Part shown: positions 1-11,437 of the stretch, in pieces
How positions within the stretch are numbered: the stretch's first letter is position 1
How the letters are laid out: every line of letters starts with the position of its first letter
Position numbers and translations under genes: made by a program
From: Chlorokybus atmophyticus
Taxonomy: Eukaryota; Streptophyta; Chlorokybophyceae; Chlorokybales; Chlorokybaceae
Length of the DNA: 64,000 nucleotides
Assembly (NCBI GenBank): GCA_009103225.1
Contig: RHPI01001037.1
Span: forward strand, 1,264,588-1,328,587
Reading direction: 5' to 3'
Notes under the pieces: generated by a model
What the model was told of the DNA's origin: nothing
Databases searched by the model: none
What the model saw: the letters and a program-made list of their open reading frames with translations, nothing else

Positions 1-1114
1 CCGTCGCCGCTAATGCCAGACACAACAATTGTCCAAAAATTATAATCAAAATTTGAATTCATAACTTGCGCGGCAAATACGGCCCGAATCGTAGTAATCA
101 TGCTTGAGTAGTAAGCTGTGCCAAATTGGATCAGGTTGTTGTGCGCTGTGGCGGTGAGGTGAGTGTGGGCGGCGACGGCGGCGGCGGCCGGGATGTGGCA
201 ATCGCCTCATGGCATCGCAAAAGGGCAAGGTGAGCTTTGCTGCTTTGGCATGTTGCAATTGTGCGTTGCATATGTGATTGGTGATTGTGTGTTAGTTGCA
301 TGAGGTGTTGCCTAAGGCGGGGCTGGTTTAATTTGAAAAGGGCAACTTCAGCGAGGTGAGGCCGATCAGTGGCATTTGCGGATTGCTCCAACCAAGTTTC
401 TTACTTGAGTTTGTACTTAAAGGTGTGCAAGCATGATCTGAATGCGCGCATGCAGATTTTGCATAAAAAAAACTGCTCACCGCCAGTCAACAACAGCTGC
501 TCTCATGCTTGACAGGAGTTGTGCAAGCCTAGGCTTATGCCGCTAAAGTCTGTGACTCTGCTTGGGAGAAATGGCAAAGGCAGTTGCGATGCACGCAGCT
601 CAGCAGCAAGAGCTCAACAACTTTTCTCCGCAACGGAGACACTTGTTGGATTACTGCACTACACTGCAGTGCAGCTGCAATTGCAATGCAGCTGCATAAG
701 GTTGTTTATGTGTGCACTGTGGCTCACTTGCAAGTTGCATGCAATCTGTCCCGCAGCAGCCACAAGCGTGCCGCAATCATCAAGAGATTGGTACATGCAG
801 CTGTAGTTTCATCACCTTCTGTACAAGTACAAGTCTGATTCAATAATGCTGCAGCTTTGTCCCCAACTGCAAGTTTCCATATTGCTATGTCAGAGTTGCA
901 TGAATTGTTGCCCAGATGGTTTATGATCATACGCATGGGCGTACCACTACACACTCACTTACACAAGATGAAGGTATAAGAGACAACCTATCATTGATAA
1001 TAATGGTTGAGCAAAGGTTATGCCAATTTTATTAAATGCATGGGACAACATGATGGCTAAATATAATAACGACCACTTTGTTGGTCACATTGTTTGCAAG
1101 GATGATTTCCTCCG
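1..1114. other. no gene recognised
   Basis: Only short open frames without recognisable domains are present on either strand. The sequence is rich in TGCA and GCATGC words, like the intergenic DNA elsewhere in the window. I see no convincing exon chain. Confidence 0.5.
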
Positions 1115-1232
1115 CCCCCCCCCCCCCCNNNNNNNNNNNNNNNNNNNNNNNNNNNNNNNNNNNNNNNNNNNNNNNNNNNNNNNNNNNNNNNNNNNNNNNN
1201 NNNNNNNNNNNNNNNNNNNNNNNNNNNNNNNN

Positions 1233-1308
<76 letters not shown>
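1115..1308. other. assembly gap between poly-C and poly-G
   Basis: A run of 14 C (1115-1128) is followed by 104 N (1129-1232) and then 76 uninterrupted G (1233-1308). The open frames that cross it (poly-Pro, poly-Gly) are artefacts. C on one side and G on the other is what two read ends falling into a G/C homopolymer, or a fold-back at a C-tract/G-tract palindrome, would leave. True length and content are unknown. Confidence 0.95.
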
Positions 1309-1310
<2 letters not shown>

Positions 1311-2440
1311 TTTGAGGGGGGATTGCATTGCAAGCGGGGTGCAGTCATGGAGACGACGATCGTATCATGACATTGTTGAGGTAAAATATACCGGTTGAGA
1401 AGGCAGTGCATATAATAAGAGTCGATACCTCTTTAATAAGTGTTTCAGCTATAAGAACAAATGCTAGCTAGCATTATAACGCTTACTAATATCGAAATGC
1501 ATAAGTTTATATACAAGTAAGTGGAGCTACTTATTTTACTATCTTTTAATTAAGACACATTAAAGCACATGCAAAATATTAAACAATGGTTGTTGTCATT
1601 ATTTAGCAGGACACCTGCAAAACTCTTGTCTTAAGCATTTTACATCGACTCAACGTTAAAGGTTTATACAATAACAATGTATGTTGTTAGTGAGAGTATT
1701 TGGCAATCCGGCTACACGTGCAGAGTAATAAGAAATACAACTAGCATTGTAAATATATTATCATCATATGGTTTATCATTTTGCAATGATAAGAAACCTC
1801 ATCACCTTTGATATAACACAAATCACAACATTGTTAAATGTAAGTGTAACTTTGCGAGGTAGTTAACATTCAATGTGGCTCATACATACAATGAGTTTTT
1901 ATCAATCGTGACCTTTGGGGATATACACATGGGCAAAATGTTCATCGCTGGTGGCTGTTGTTACAAAAATTTTATTTGAATAAACATTTACAATCAAAAT
2001 TCATGATTTTCAGACGGAGTTGCAAGTGAAATTGCAAAACACAAGCACACCAACTTCATCATATCTTACACTGCATAATTATTTTTCAATGGTAGCATGC
2101 AACTTAGGATAAAAATGCAGTATTCTTGTGACGCATGTGTTGCTGTATATCTTCACGATGGCTCGACGCCACAATCACCGCGTCACCGCAAGTCACATAA
2201 TGATTTACGTATTATTTGCTGCGTCACCGCGTCACCATGAGGCAGACTATAGTTAATGTATTATTTACTGCAATTGAAACTCAGTTAGCAATCAAGCGAG
2301 TTTAAGTGTTGCTATTTGAATGAAAAATGTGTATTGATTAATTGTGCTGAGAGGTGAACGATGTTGGCGTTTCTTGTTCAAATGATTCTTAATAACGATA
2401 GCTGCAGTGAAATAATAACAACATGTAACATGTAGTTATT
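1309..2440. other. AT-rich stretch, no gene seen
   Basis: This stretch is clearly richer in A and T than the rest of the window and has no open frame of note. Around 2160-2240 a short GCGTCACCGCGTCACC-type motif recurs twice beside similar ATTATTT(G/A)CTGC words, a small imperfect direct repeat. Nothing else can be supported. Confidence 0.5.
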
Positions 2441-2914
2441 AGTTTGCTAAATGCCATTTGTGGCCCTCGACTTCATCATGGACTAGCAACCCACTATGTA
2501 GCCAACGCTCACGACTTTGCTGTACCGCAAGGTCGTGAAGTTCGTGATAAATCTTCAAGCAAATTTATAACAACTGCAACTGCTTTCACTTGCGACTTGG
2601 CGCTTGGCCGGCATGTCAGTCGAATCGTCCGAAACGTCATTCGTTGCGGCAAGCGCGTGACGGGGCGAGTCGTGGAGCGACGTGGAGCTCTCTTGCGACA
2701 TGAACGCCGCCACGAGGGCAGGACGGTGTGCACCACGGCCGCGGTGGTCCATAGCCTAGGCCGCGCTCTTCAACGCTGCCCATCGACCGGCAGCTGGCGC
2801 TGCCCTCAAGCTGACGCAGCAACCACCACAACCGCCCTCATGTTTAACGCCAGTGGCGTTACGCCGCTGCTGGTTTGCCCGGGGTCAGTTGCCCCGTACC
2901 GCTCTCATGAGATT

Positions 2915-3045
2915 CCCAATGGTTCCTGCAACGGCCAGGAACTTTTTTGACGGCCTTGTCAGGCGACCAACATGATACTCTCGATCAGGTTCGGAATGGG
3001 ATGGGCGCAGGACTGAACCGTCGGAGCAGCATCAGCCGCGCTGCC
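2915..3045 (-). pseudogene. possible 5S rRNA-like remnant
   Basis: On the minus strand, bases around 2984-3005 read CCCATCCCATTCCGAAC. This closely resembles the loop B/C region conserved in bacterial and plant mitochondrial 5S rRNA. A possible closing stem (GACGG with CCGTC, about 3022 and 2950) encloses only about 74 nt, less than the usual 115-120 nt, and the remaining 5S helices could not be found. The flanking DNA from 2440 to 3070 is more GC-rich than the DNA to its left. This could be a degraded organellar (mitochondrial) insertion. The identification rests on one short motif; the limits given are approximate. Confidence 0.3.
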
Positions 3046-3620
3046 GCGGGTCGAGCGGCTTGGGAAGTACACACCGAATCCAGCAAAAAAAAATAAAAGG
3101 GGCAGGAGGCTAGTCGGTACGGGAGGTTCAGATCGTTACTTTATTCAGAGGTTAGAAGCCAACGCGTTCGCTGGAACTCGCCAGAAAGCTGCCGGCGACT
3201 GGGTGGCATGACGTTAGATGATGTGATAGCTAACGTTAGGCAGCTCTTGGCCCACTACAGCTGGAGTGTGTCGTATGGATTTCTGTCCATCTCTCGCTTG
3301 TCCGCCATAGCTGTGTGCCTGTCGCTGTGATCGTCCTTGAGTGCCCCCCCCCCCCCTCCGCCGCCGCCGCCGCTGTCGTCGCTGTTGCCATAGCAGGGGC
3401 TGTCTCTCCCGCTGCGGGTGCGCTTGACGGTGTGAATACAGCTTTGCGGTGTTGAAGCCCGGGCGGCGACAAGGCGGTGGGTGATTGCCGTCAGCGGCAA
3501 GGGTTTCAGTTGCAATCGCCCACCCGCGTTGACCTTGAAGGCTTCAGCAGGCGGCGGGTGGTCCCTGCGTTCGGTCCCTGCGTGTGGCGGTTGTCTGTGT
3601 TCCAGCAGCGGCTTGCCGGG

Positions 3621-4589
3621 ATGGCTGAGCACTTCAACGGCCGTATGGACGAGAGCGGCGTGAAGCCTGACGCCCCTGTGCTGTGCGCTAACAATTGCGG
3701 CTTCTATGGGTAAGCTTTTTCTCCGTCGAGTGCTTGGTCTGTCCGCAAGCGGTTACTTCCTTTGTCTAGTGTCTAGTGAGACGGCCGTCACGTTGTCTAC
3801 TCTGTTTGACACTCAGAGCGCGCGAGTTGAGTGCTTTTGTCCTTGTCGCCTGTGTGTGGTGTTAGGGAGCGTTTGTACAGTCATAGCAACTATTCCCTGT
3901 GGCGATCAGCAACTCTGGTGTCGATGCGGCCAACTCCTCGGTTGTGATGTTTACTCACGGGGTGCACCGCCCTCGAAGCAAGGCGGTTGGTCAGGCGGTT
4001 AGGGGTTTGTGTGAGTTGATGTGAGGGTTAGGCGTTAGCTTCAGGCCAGGCCACAACACACGTCAGCTGTCACTTTGTACATGGGTATCTGGGGTTTCGG
4101 TACGTTGCTGATTTTCCTTTGCGCCCTTGCAGAAACCCTATGAGCATGAATTTGTGCTCCAAGTGCTACCGCGACACCCAGCAGAAGGAACGTGCACAGC
4201 AAGCTGTGGCAGCTGTCACCCCTGAGGCTATGGATATCTGTGTCCATCCCGCACTGGTTGAAGTGAAGCAAGCAGCTGAAGTGGTTTATACTCCTGCTGT
4301 GCACGTGGAGGAGCCTATGCCCGCGGCCACCACTTCCGAGACACAGGCGACGGGGTCAGCTGGTCCAGCAGAGGACTTGAAGAAGCTGCAAAAGGGCGGC
4401 AACCGCTGTTTCTCATGCAGCAAACGGGTGGGGCTTACGGGGTTCAAGTGCCGCTGTGGTTTTACATACTGCACAACTCATCGGTACAGCGACAAGCACA
4501 ACTGCACCTTCGACTACAAGGCGGCGGGCCGCGACGCCATTGCAAAGGCCAACCCCACAGTTGTAGCCAGCAAAGTGGAGAAGATTTGA
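3621..4589 (+). CDS. A20/AN1 zinc-finger stress-associated protein
   Basis: Two exons, 3621-3709 and 4133-4589, joined by a GT-AG intron (3710-4132), encode 181 residues. The first ATG, in the context CCGGGATGGC, is used. The N-terminal A20 finger is split by the intron: [10 protein letters not shown] from exon 1 joins [14 protein letters not shown] from exon 2, giving the four cysteines of the fold. The C-terminal AN1 finger has [19 protein letters not shown] and the expected C-x4-C, H and C ligands, ending in the family-typical [12 protein letters not shown] tail. In plants these SAP proteins bind ubiquitin and take part in abiotic stress signalling; that role here is inferred from the family. 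The length matches plant SAPs (150-200 residues). The middle, Ala/Glu-rich linker is not conserved. Confidence 0.93.
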
Positions 4590-7353
4590 GTTTGTACAGG
4601 GATGCTCAAACCTGTGGCAAGCAGGGGTCGACTGCGCAGTCCCTGCCGCAGGGCTGTCTCTCAATGAACTGTTGAGCTGTCACGCAATGCGCTGAATTGC
4701 TAGCAGCCACAAGGCGCCATACACCCTGCCATGTGGCTTTGTTAGGGTGGACTTCTACATAGCTGCAACCATGTGCGCAGGCTCTTCTGCTAGCCCATAG
4801 TGACCCGTTCAAGTGGTTTGATGTTAGTTTGCAATGGATCCGTTTGCTGCCCAGGATCTGAACACCAACTGGCTTTTTTGATCATAGTAACCAGTGGTGG
4901 TGCTCTGCAATGGTTTGTGTATTGTGCTACTCTAGATATGCGAGGTTAACCTCAAGCCCGCCGCCATTGGCTATGCTTGGATGGTAGTGTTGTTGCTAGT
5001 ACTTCACCACAGATGTTGCTTGGGTTACGTCTGCGATGTCGAGTTTCCTGTACTGCGATGGGTAACTTGCGCGCATATACACTGACCAAGTGTCATTGTT
5101 GCTTGAACTGATGATCAAGGGACAAGTATGAGTTTCCTGTGCTGCAGTGGGACACTTCGCTCACTTTGCACGTACTGCACATCCCAAATGTTATCGTCGG
5201 TTGAATTGATGAAGGAACTATTCAAATACAACACATGTTACAGCCATTAATACAACAGTACCCCAACACCATTACTTGGGGGATTAACATCATAACCTGA
5301 AGCTGATAAACTTGCCCACATACCCAGCACACAGGGTCAGACCTGTTCCTTCTTGTATTCATGTGTACAGGGTATGCTGGCAGTAGAGTGCGCAACGGTT
5401 GGGATGTATGCTGTACAAGGCCCATGCAAACCACGAGGCAATTGGCAACCACCAATTCCTTCTTGTATTCATGTGTACAGGATATGTTGGCAGTAGTGTG
5501 CGCAACGGTTGCGACGTATGCTTTACAAAGGCCCATGCAAACCACGAGGCAATTGGCAACCACCAGAACTACACAACAAACAGTGCCAAACTATTGGCCA
5601 TTACTTGTCAGCAGTGGTTGAACTTGATGATTCATTCTTGAAAGCAGAGAATATCTTTTCCTTATGAGGAGTGGTTAAACTTGATGCTTCACTTCTTGAA
5701 GGCAGAGAGTATCATTTACATAATAATGCGCTCATGTCAACCTTTCCGTCCCAATAAAAACTACTACTGGCAACTTGATTACTGTTGCGCGAGAATATGC
5801 TGCCGCACATGCAATGGCCAGGGCTTGAAAAACAATTGCATCGCTCTGTGCGTGTGGCACCTCGCCTCTGGCGCACCCCTCATTCGACCTTGGTGTGCAC
5901 AAACAGCTTGTACACTAGAATTCAGCTCGGCGGGCTCCTGCGTTTTCCTTGCGTTGTCCCGGCAGCAGGAGGTCTTGCGCTGTTCCTGCTAGCAGTTAGA
6001 GCGCAGGTTGCTCTTCTCAGGTTCTTCTCTGAAGCATGCAGCACCGCCGCGGTTGCTCAGCCATGTGGCCACATTGCACCACGGTGCAATTGTAGACCTC
6101 AGAGTGTCTTGTCTGCACACGAGGCGCCCACATCTTTGGTACAACAAGTTGACAGTGCATGGGAACCGCGGCTGCCACAGCTATTTGCCATGGTGAGTTC
6201 AGCCTGGCGCCTGAAGGGGTTGATTGATGTGACCTTATTGGTGGTCACACTATGTCCGCAGCAGGGCCTCCAGCTCAGCATCTTCCTCTGGATCATCATA
6301 TTGCTGCTTGGCTCTCTTGCCCTCTCGTGATAACCGGCTCAACCGTTTCAGCTTTGCTCTGCAGATTGGTGTCAACAACAACAGGCGCCATGCACTTTCA
6401 TGAAAGCTGCGGCCGCCTAACGCGCAAGCACTTACGTTTGTTCGCTCGTTTTGCTTCCGCCCCCAGATGCTGTCTTTGGCCGACTCACTGGCGTACCGGC
6501 CTCTAACTTTCCCTCTGTTCCTAACAAATTAGTCCCATCGCTGTTCCTGCAGAGATTTGTGCAGCGAGGATGAGCAATCTACCTACCTTCCTTTCCGGCC
6601 AACTCTTCAACCTGCCCAACCAAACATCATCATCAAAACGTGCTGCAACCCAAACAGTCAACGTTTTCATAACAGGTTTCGACACCTACCGCAGGCGATG
6701 TAATCGATGACAGGGAAAACAGCCTGTCTTCAACCTTGAAGCCCCTGGCCCGCTTCATGCTGCCGGCAAAGTTGTTAAGGACAACCAGCTTCTCGAAGAA
6801 TGCGAATAGTGTTCCTTGCTAGTGCAACGCGCTACACACTTAGCAGCCTTTCAGTGCGGCAAAGGCAAACAGCAAAGCTCGTTTGCTCTCAAAACCAGGG
6901 ACAGAAAAATGTGCAAGAGGCCATACAATGCGGAGTGACATAAACTCAACAGTCCAGGCATGGTGGGTGAGTGCTGTATGCTACACGTGTCTGTAATGCA
7001 GCAGTAAGTGGTGACGTGCGCCATGCATCAAGCAAATACTTCAGCTGTGGAGCATGCACCCGGGACTCTGAATCCATCGTTTATATACGAGCAACCTCGC
7101 AAGGGTGCATGCTTCACGCATTTCCCATAAGCATGCCAACTTCTGCATTGTACACTAAGGCTACCAAATGAGAGAGCAGGAACCATGAAGCATTGCAGGA
7201 TTGTGGCAAACGCTACTGTTTGTGAACACTGCAGGCATGCAGTCAGCGCATGCAGATTGTGCATGGCTCACATGAATGCATCATGTGCATAGAAGTGAAT
7301 GTCATGCGACGCATCGTCCAACATACATGCTGGAATGCGCTGCAATAACGCGA
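4590..7353. other. intergenic, repeat-bearing, no gene recognised
   Basis: No exon chain could be recognised on either strand. It holds a 110-bp tandem duplication (listed separately) and two weaker duplications: about 5041-5200 (GAGTTTCCTGT.CTGC units roughly 95 bp apart) and about 5611-5720 (GTGGTT.AACTTGATG units about 59 bp apart). An open frame of 181 codons at 5785-6330 (+) looks like no known protein and has no exon neighbours. Confidence 0.5.
5346..5565. repeat. 110-bp tandem duplication
   Basis: Two head-to-tail copies, 5346-5455 and 5456-5565, both start TTCCTTCTTGTATTCATGTG and end near GGCAATTGGCAACCACCA. They differ at about ten positions, so the duplication is real and not very recent. 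Neither copy carries a recognisable gene. The frames that span both copies on each strand are by-products of the repeat. Confidence 0.9.
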
Positions 7354-7652
7354 TCACCTGCTGGCTTTTGACGTTGCGGATAGAAACCCGTCATAGCCTT
7401 TGAAGACATTGCCTGTTTGACTGGAGTCCTGCAGGTAACTGGACTCCATTTCATATATCTGTTCCAAACAGAAACACCTCAGAGGCGCTCACAGCGCTTG
7501 CATCAGCCACATGGCAGGTAAACAACCTGCCGTTCAATCGCCCAGAGCTCATCCTCCAGCTTCTCCTTACGCTGCAATAGCTGCGCAAGAGCCGGGGAGC
7601 CCACCACCGGCGCGGCGGCGGATGCCGGCCGCACCGACGTCCCCCCCATCAT
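7354..7652 (-). CDS. EAF6: EAF6, subunit of histone acetyltransferase complexes
   Basis: Two exons on the minus strand: 7527-7652 and 7354-7458, with a 68-bp intron (7459-7526). Exon 1 gives ALAQLLQRKEKLEDELWAIE and exon 2 continues QIYEMESSYLQDS..GNVFKGYDGFL. This is the signature of the NuA4-type acetyltransferase subunit EAF6/MEAF6 (coiled coil, then QIY..E.SYL.D...GN...G...FL). EAF6 scaffolds NuA4/MYST acetyltransferase complexes in the nucleus. The start is the first of two adjacent ATGs, after an Ala/Pro-rich leader. As read, the protein is 76 residues, shorter than plant EAF6. The stop at 7354-7356 could be avoided by a donor at AGCAG/GTGATC, so a further C-terminal exon may exist. It lies head to head with the DUF1664 gene. 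Confidence 0.85.
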
Positions 7653-7988
7653 GGCCAGGAAGCTAACGCCAACCCCTGCCTGCTCCGCGACGACCCCGCC
7701 GCTGATGCTGCCACCACAGTATGCCACGTCAGCATAGAACGCTAATATTTCGTTGTGCGCAAACCCTAACGGGCACTTGGCGCACAATCTGTGCGTTTTG
7801 CCTGTTAGGCTAGGGTTTCTGCTTGGTAGGGGCGCGGCGGGTAAGGCTGTCATTGGCGCTGTGGTTTGGGGCGTCGGGCGGTGGCTGCGTTGGCGGTGTT
7901 GTGGTTACAAGAGGCACGATGAGCAACTGAAGCCTTCTGCCTCCGGGCTCTTCATCTTTGCAGTGGCGCCAGTCCGCCGCCAGCAGCC
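7653..7988. promoter_or_regulatory. shared EAF6/DUF1664 promoter with telo-boxes
   Basis: The 336 bp between the two divergent start codons hold two telo-box-like motifs in opposite orientation: AAACCCTAAC at 7761-7770 and TAGGGTTT at 7811-7818. In plants, AAACCCTAA boxes are common in promoters of ribosome-biogenesis and growth genes. Their use here is inferred from position only. Confidence 0.5.
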
Positions 7989-9856
7989 ATGGCGCTGCAG
8001 ATGGCCGCCTCCAGGGGCCTCATCACCATCGTCGCCGCAGGTCGGGAATTGGTATTGCGGGTGGCTGCATCTTTCACTACGATCATTTGCATGGTGTGTC
8101 CTTCAGCTTGCCTTCGACCTTGCCTAAAGATGGGACATAATGATCTGCTATTGCCGACGCGTATATTGTCTTCCCTAGCCGTCCTGGTAGATGCCGTTTT
8201 AAGTTGTTGCAATCTCTTGAAGTATGAACAGTGTGCATATCGCTAAACGAATGTGGTCAGCTGTCAGCCTGAATAACTGTTGCAATGGCTGATGACGACT
8301 CAGTGTGGACGTGTGCTTGCGAGTTGTTTTGCCAGTCCTTTGTGATTCAGAAGGTCCAGCCTGCACTGCTTTAACGATTGAGCATTGGGTTATTAGGCAA
8401 GACGAATAAGTCGAACTTAAGCTAGAGTGGCAGCAGCATAAGTGGTGATAGTACAGATCAGTGGTTGTTCTTGTATGCCAAAGGGAGCTGCTGTGCAGGC
8501 ATGGGCGGAGCATACATCTTCAACAATGGTGGCATTATAACCGATCTCTTCTCAGAGATTTCCAAGGCAAGGCACTTGCTCTGTAACTCTGTGCCCCTTG
8601 TACATTACTGAGAGTGCTGGTTCAGCTTGATGGCGTACGTGTCAAGTGCGTGTTCTGTTACATAGGCTGCAGTGCGACATCTAGCCAGATCAAAATATGA
8701 GTCAGGAGCCACTCGCAGTGGCGAATCTATCGCTACCAAAACTATCGACGCTTTAGCTCAGCAGGTAGATTGCACAAATGAAGGGGCTGCGCCCTGCTAG
8801 GAAGTCAAGACATGGTTATACTAACATGCCGTTGTTCTTTTACGTTACAGGTTGAACGTTTACAGCTTGAGATGCGGAACATGCTCAACACATCACGCAG
8901 CATTACGGTGGTGAACGGACAGTCTCGAGGTGTGTTATCGTGCACATGCTGCACAATTGCATTGAGATGAACTCTTAGATGCAACTAACCACGTTGCACA
9001 TGCAGGTTTTGCAATTATCAGCGTCCCAACTGTGGTTGCACTTGCTGTTGTTGGTTACATGCGCTGGAAGGTATGAGCAGTCCATAAGTTGTTGCATAGG
9101 CAAGCCATTCCAACCTTCTAGGTGCTGATATCTGAACATGTTGTCAGGGTTACAGCCTTGGCGATGTCATGTACGTCACTCGGACACATTTCAAGGCCGC
9201 TCTTGTTAGCGTGAACAGCAGCCTGGAGGCGCTTACAACGAGACTGAACACAGTTCGGCAGCAACTTGCAGCGCGGCTGGAGCACCTCAGCAAGCGCTTG
9301 GACTCTAGTATTGAGATGCAGTGCGAGATTAAGGGCGAGGTACAGCTTTAAACACAGCTGGAAATCTCCTGTCTGGTCTTGCCCACGGTGTGCTGGAAGA
9401 CAGGCCGTTCGAGCCCTTGTTCTCACTTGATGGTTGTCTTAGGTGTCGGAAACCAAGCAGCGGGTGGAGAACATGGCCAAAGACTTGGGCAATGTGGGCC
9501 TGGATATTGAGACAGTTCGGCAGCTGGTCAAGAGCCTCGAGCATAAGCTTGGTAACGTGGACCTGAAACAAGACTGGGCGAACCAGGGCATATCCTTTCT
9601 CTGCCAAGTAGCATCTGACAGGGTCGAAGGTAGCGCTGCGCTGCAGGCGTTTCCACATCTTCAGCTTGAAGGTTCTGCCCAGCAGTGGGCGCAGGCATCA
9701 TCCGTAACTACATGCCAGGGCTTGAAGAGTATTCTGCCAGCACCCGAGCTACCGGGCCGCCACATCCAGCACCCTATGCTGCATTCGCGCTCTATTAGCA
9801 TGAGTTGGTGTGAGACAGGGCGTCATGTGAGACAGGGTTTGCTGCGCGCTACGTAG
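7989..9856 (+). CDS. DUF1664 family membrane/coiled-coil protein
   Basis: Exons read with confidence: 8673-8764, 8851-8929, 9006-9070, 9148-9339 and 9443-9856; the first exon is probably 7989-8040 (MALQMAASRGLITIVAA). Another N-terminal exon between 8041 and 8672 may be missed. The protein follows the plant DUF1664 pattern: an N-terminal helix, a conserved SRSITVVNG segment, a membrane span (ISVPTVVALAVVGYM) ending in RWKG, then Y.LGD.MYVT and a long coiled coil ending near DWANQGISFLCQ. The family has no assigned biochemical function; a membrane-anchored coiled-coil role is all that the sequence supports. The tail after FLCQVASD is not conserved and ends at the stop 9854-9856. It is divergent from EAF6 and convergent with PUS3. 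Confidence 0.85.
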
Positions 9857-11437
9857 TCTTAGTTTAGACCCTGTTGTTAGTATATGCCAAACTTGGCATT
9901 GTAGATAATATTGGTCATCATAATGGTTATATGTCTACCTGTACACAGATGCGTCATTCTGTGCGCCCTGTCGCGGCGTACTGTCGGCACACTTGAATTG
10001 GCTTAAAGTGTGGTGAGTGCTACGGGGTGCAGTATGGACGAGTGTGAGCAAGCGGATGTATTTTGCTGTCTGTTGCGCAAGCACAGGCGGCTCGCAGGTG
10101 ACTCTCAGAGGGTTTAATTGTGTGGAAGCATGGCTGTAGTTGAAAGAGTCCGCGCTCGGTGTGTTGCAAGCCTAGCTCATGGTGATAGGTTTGCAGGTTT
10201 ATTAGGGTTGCAGTGTGTGGGTTGCCTGCACTAGTGCAAGTATGCGGCGATTGCTATGGGCGGTGACTGGGTAGCACACCATGAAGCTAAGGACAGTTCT
10301 GAGGCCCTTGCATTCAAGTGTTGATGTCTGTGTAGATGACAATGTCAGATTTTTCTTCTGTGCGCTACTGCTTGTTCATACATTGTAAATCTTACACAAA
10401 TGGAACAACTCAGGTGTAACAGCACAAATCGAAGGTGAGACATCAGGTATTAAAGAGAGTGCCCTAAAGGTACACGTTGGCTGCATCTTCCAGTTATGTT
10501 GATTGCTATTTAGGCATGACCTCCGTCAAATCGACACAGCAAGCTGCGCCATACAGCAATTGTTTGAAGTAGAGGCACGTCATACACAACAGCTGATACG
10601 CCTTCATGCCAGGCATGCAGGACCACGTGCAGCCCAACAATGTCTTCATACTGCGGCCATACTTTCAAGAAGTGTGCTGCATGATATCACTGTGTTTCAC
10701 TATTCAGCTGAAGAATTGAAGAACTGATGGTGACTTCACCATGGCAAGCTCGTTGTTCCTATTCTCCATGGTGCACATCGTGGCTCCCGTTGCTGGTGCT
10801 CTCTGTGCGTGGTTGGCGGTGTGTTTACTCTACGTTGTTACCAACATTTGTGATACCATTGCCTTAACCCAGTTGTGATCAACTGCGCATCTTGTAACTT
10901 ACATGGGTTTTTGTCTGTTGCTGCGGACTAGTGGGTTCCTATTCCTCCGCGCACCATGCCAGCATGACATCTTGTTGAGTATGACAGGATCACATGCATG
11001 GTATTACAACACTTGAGCACTGTTGTCAATGCAGAGACTATGTCGGAATTTAGTGCACACATACAGCAATGACAGTGCATAGCTTGGTATGACGATTTTG
11101 CTGTTAGTTTGACTATAACACAGCAATGGAGGGATGCAGTGGGGCGCTTGGCGCAGGTGCGTGGCTTTCCGCGCCAATGTTTTCGTTAACGTGCATGTCC
11201 AAATGACTGCTTCACATAGTTCTTAGGTACATGGGGCCATAGCTATCACCACAGCCGCCGCTGCTCTGCTTGACTGCAAAGATAGCAGTCAACAAGCATG
11301 TGTTAGGCATTCTGACAGGAGAAATGCAGCTTGTTAACAACTCCATGGAGCGCATGACAATACTGACCATGTACTGGTGACAGAGGCCTTGTTGCGCCCT
11401 GAACCTAATAGGCATCGCCAACATCGAAGCTGCAACA
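9857..11437. other. convergent spacer, no gene seen
   Basis: This lies between the 3' ends of the DUF1664 gene and PUS3. Only short frames with no recognisable domain occur (for example 10503-10727, +). I see no exon chain or RNA gene. Confidence 0.5.

Noticed and set aside
1020-1411. Poly-Pro/poly-Gly frames across the gap
   Set aside because: They consist of homopolymer and N bases.
2444-2950. 168-codon frame on the plus strand
   Set aside because: No recognisable domain; it overlaps the suspected 5S-like remnant, and its composition suggests non-coding or inserted DNA.
5785-6330. 181-codon frame on the plus strand
   Set aside because: No domain, no exon neighbours and mixed composition; probably chance in GC-richer DNA.
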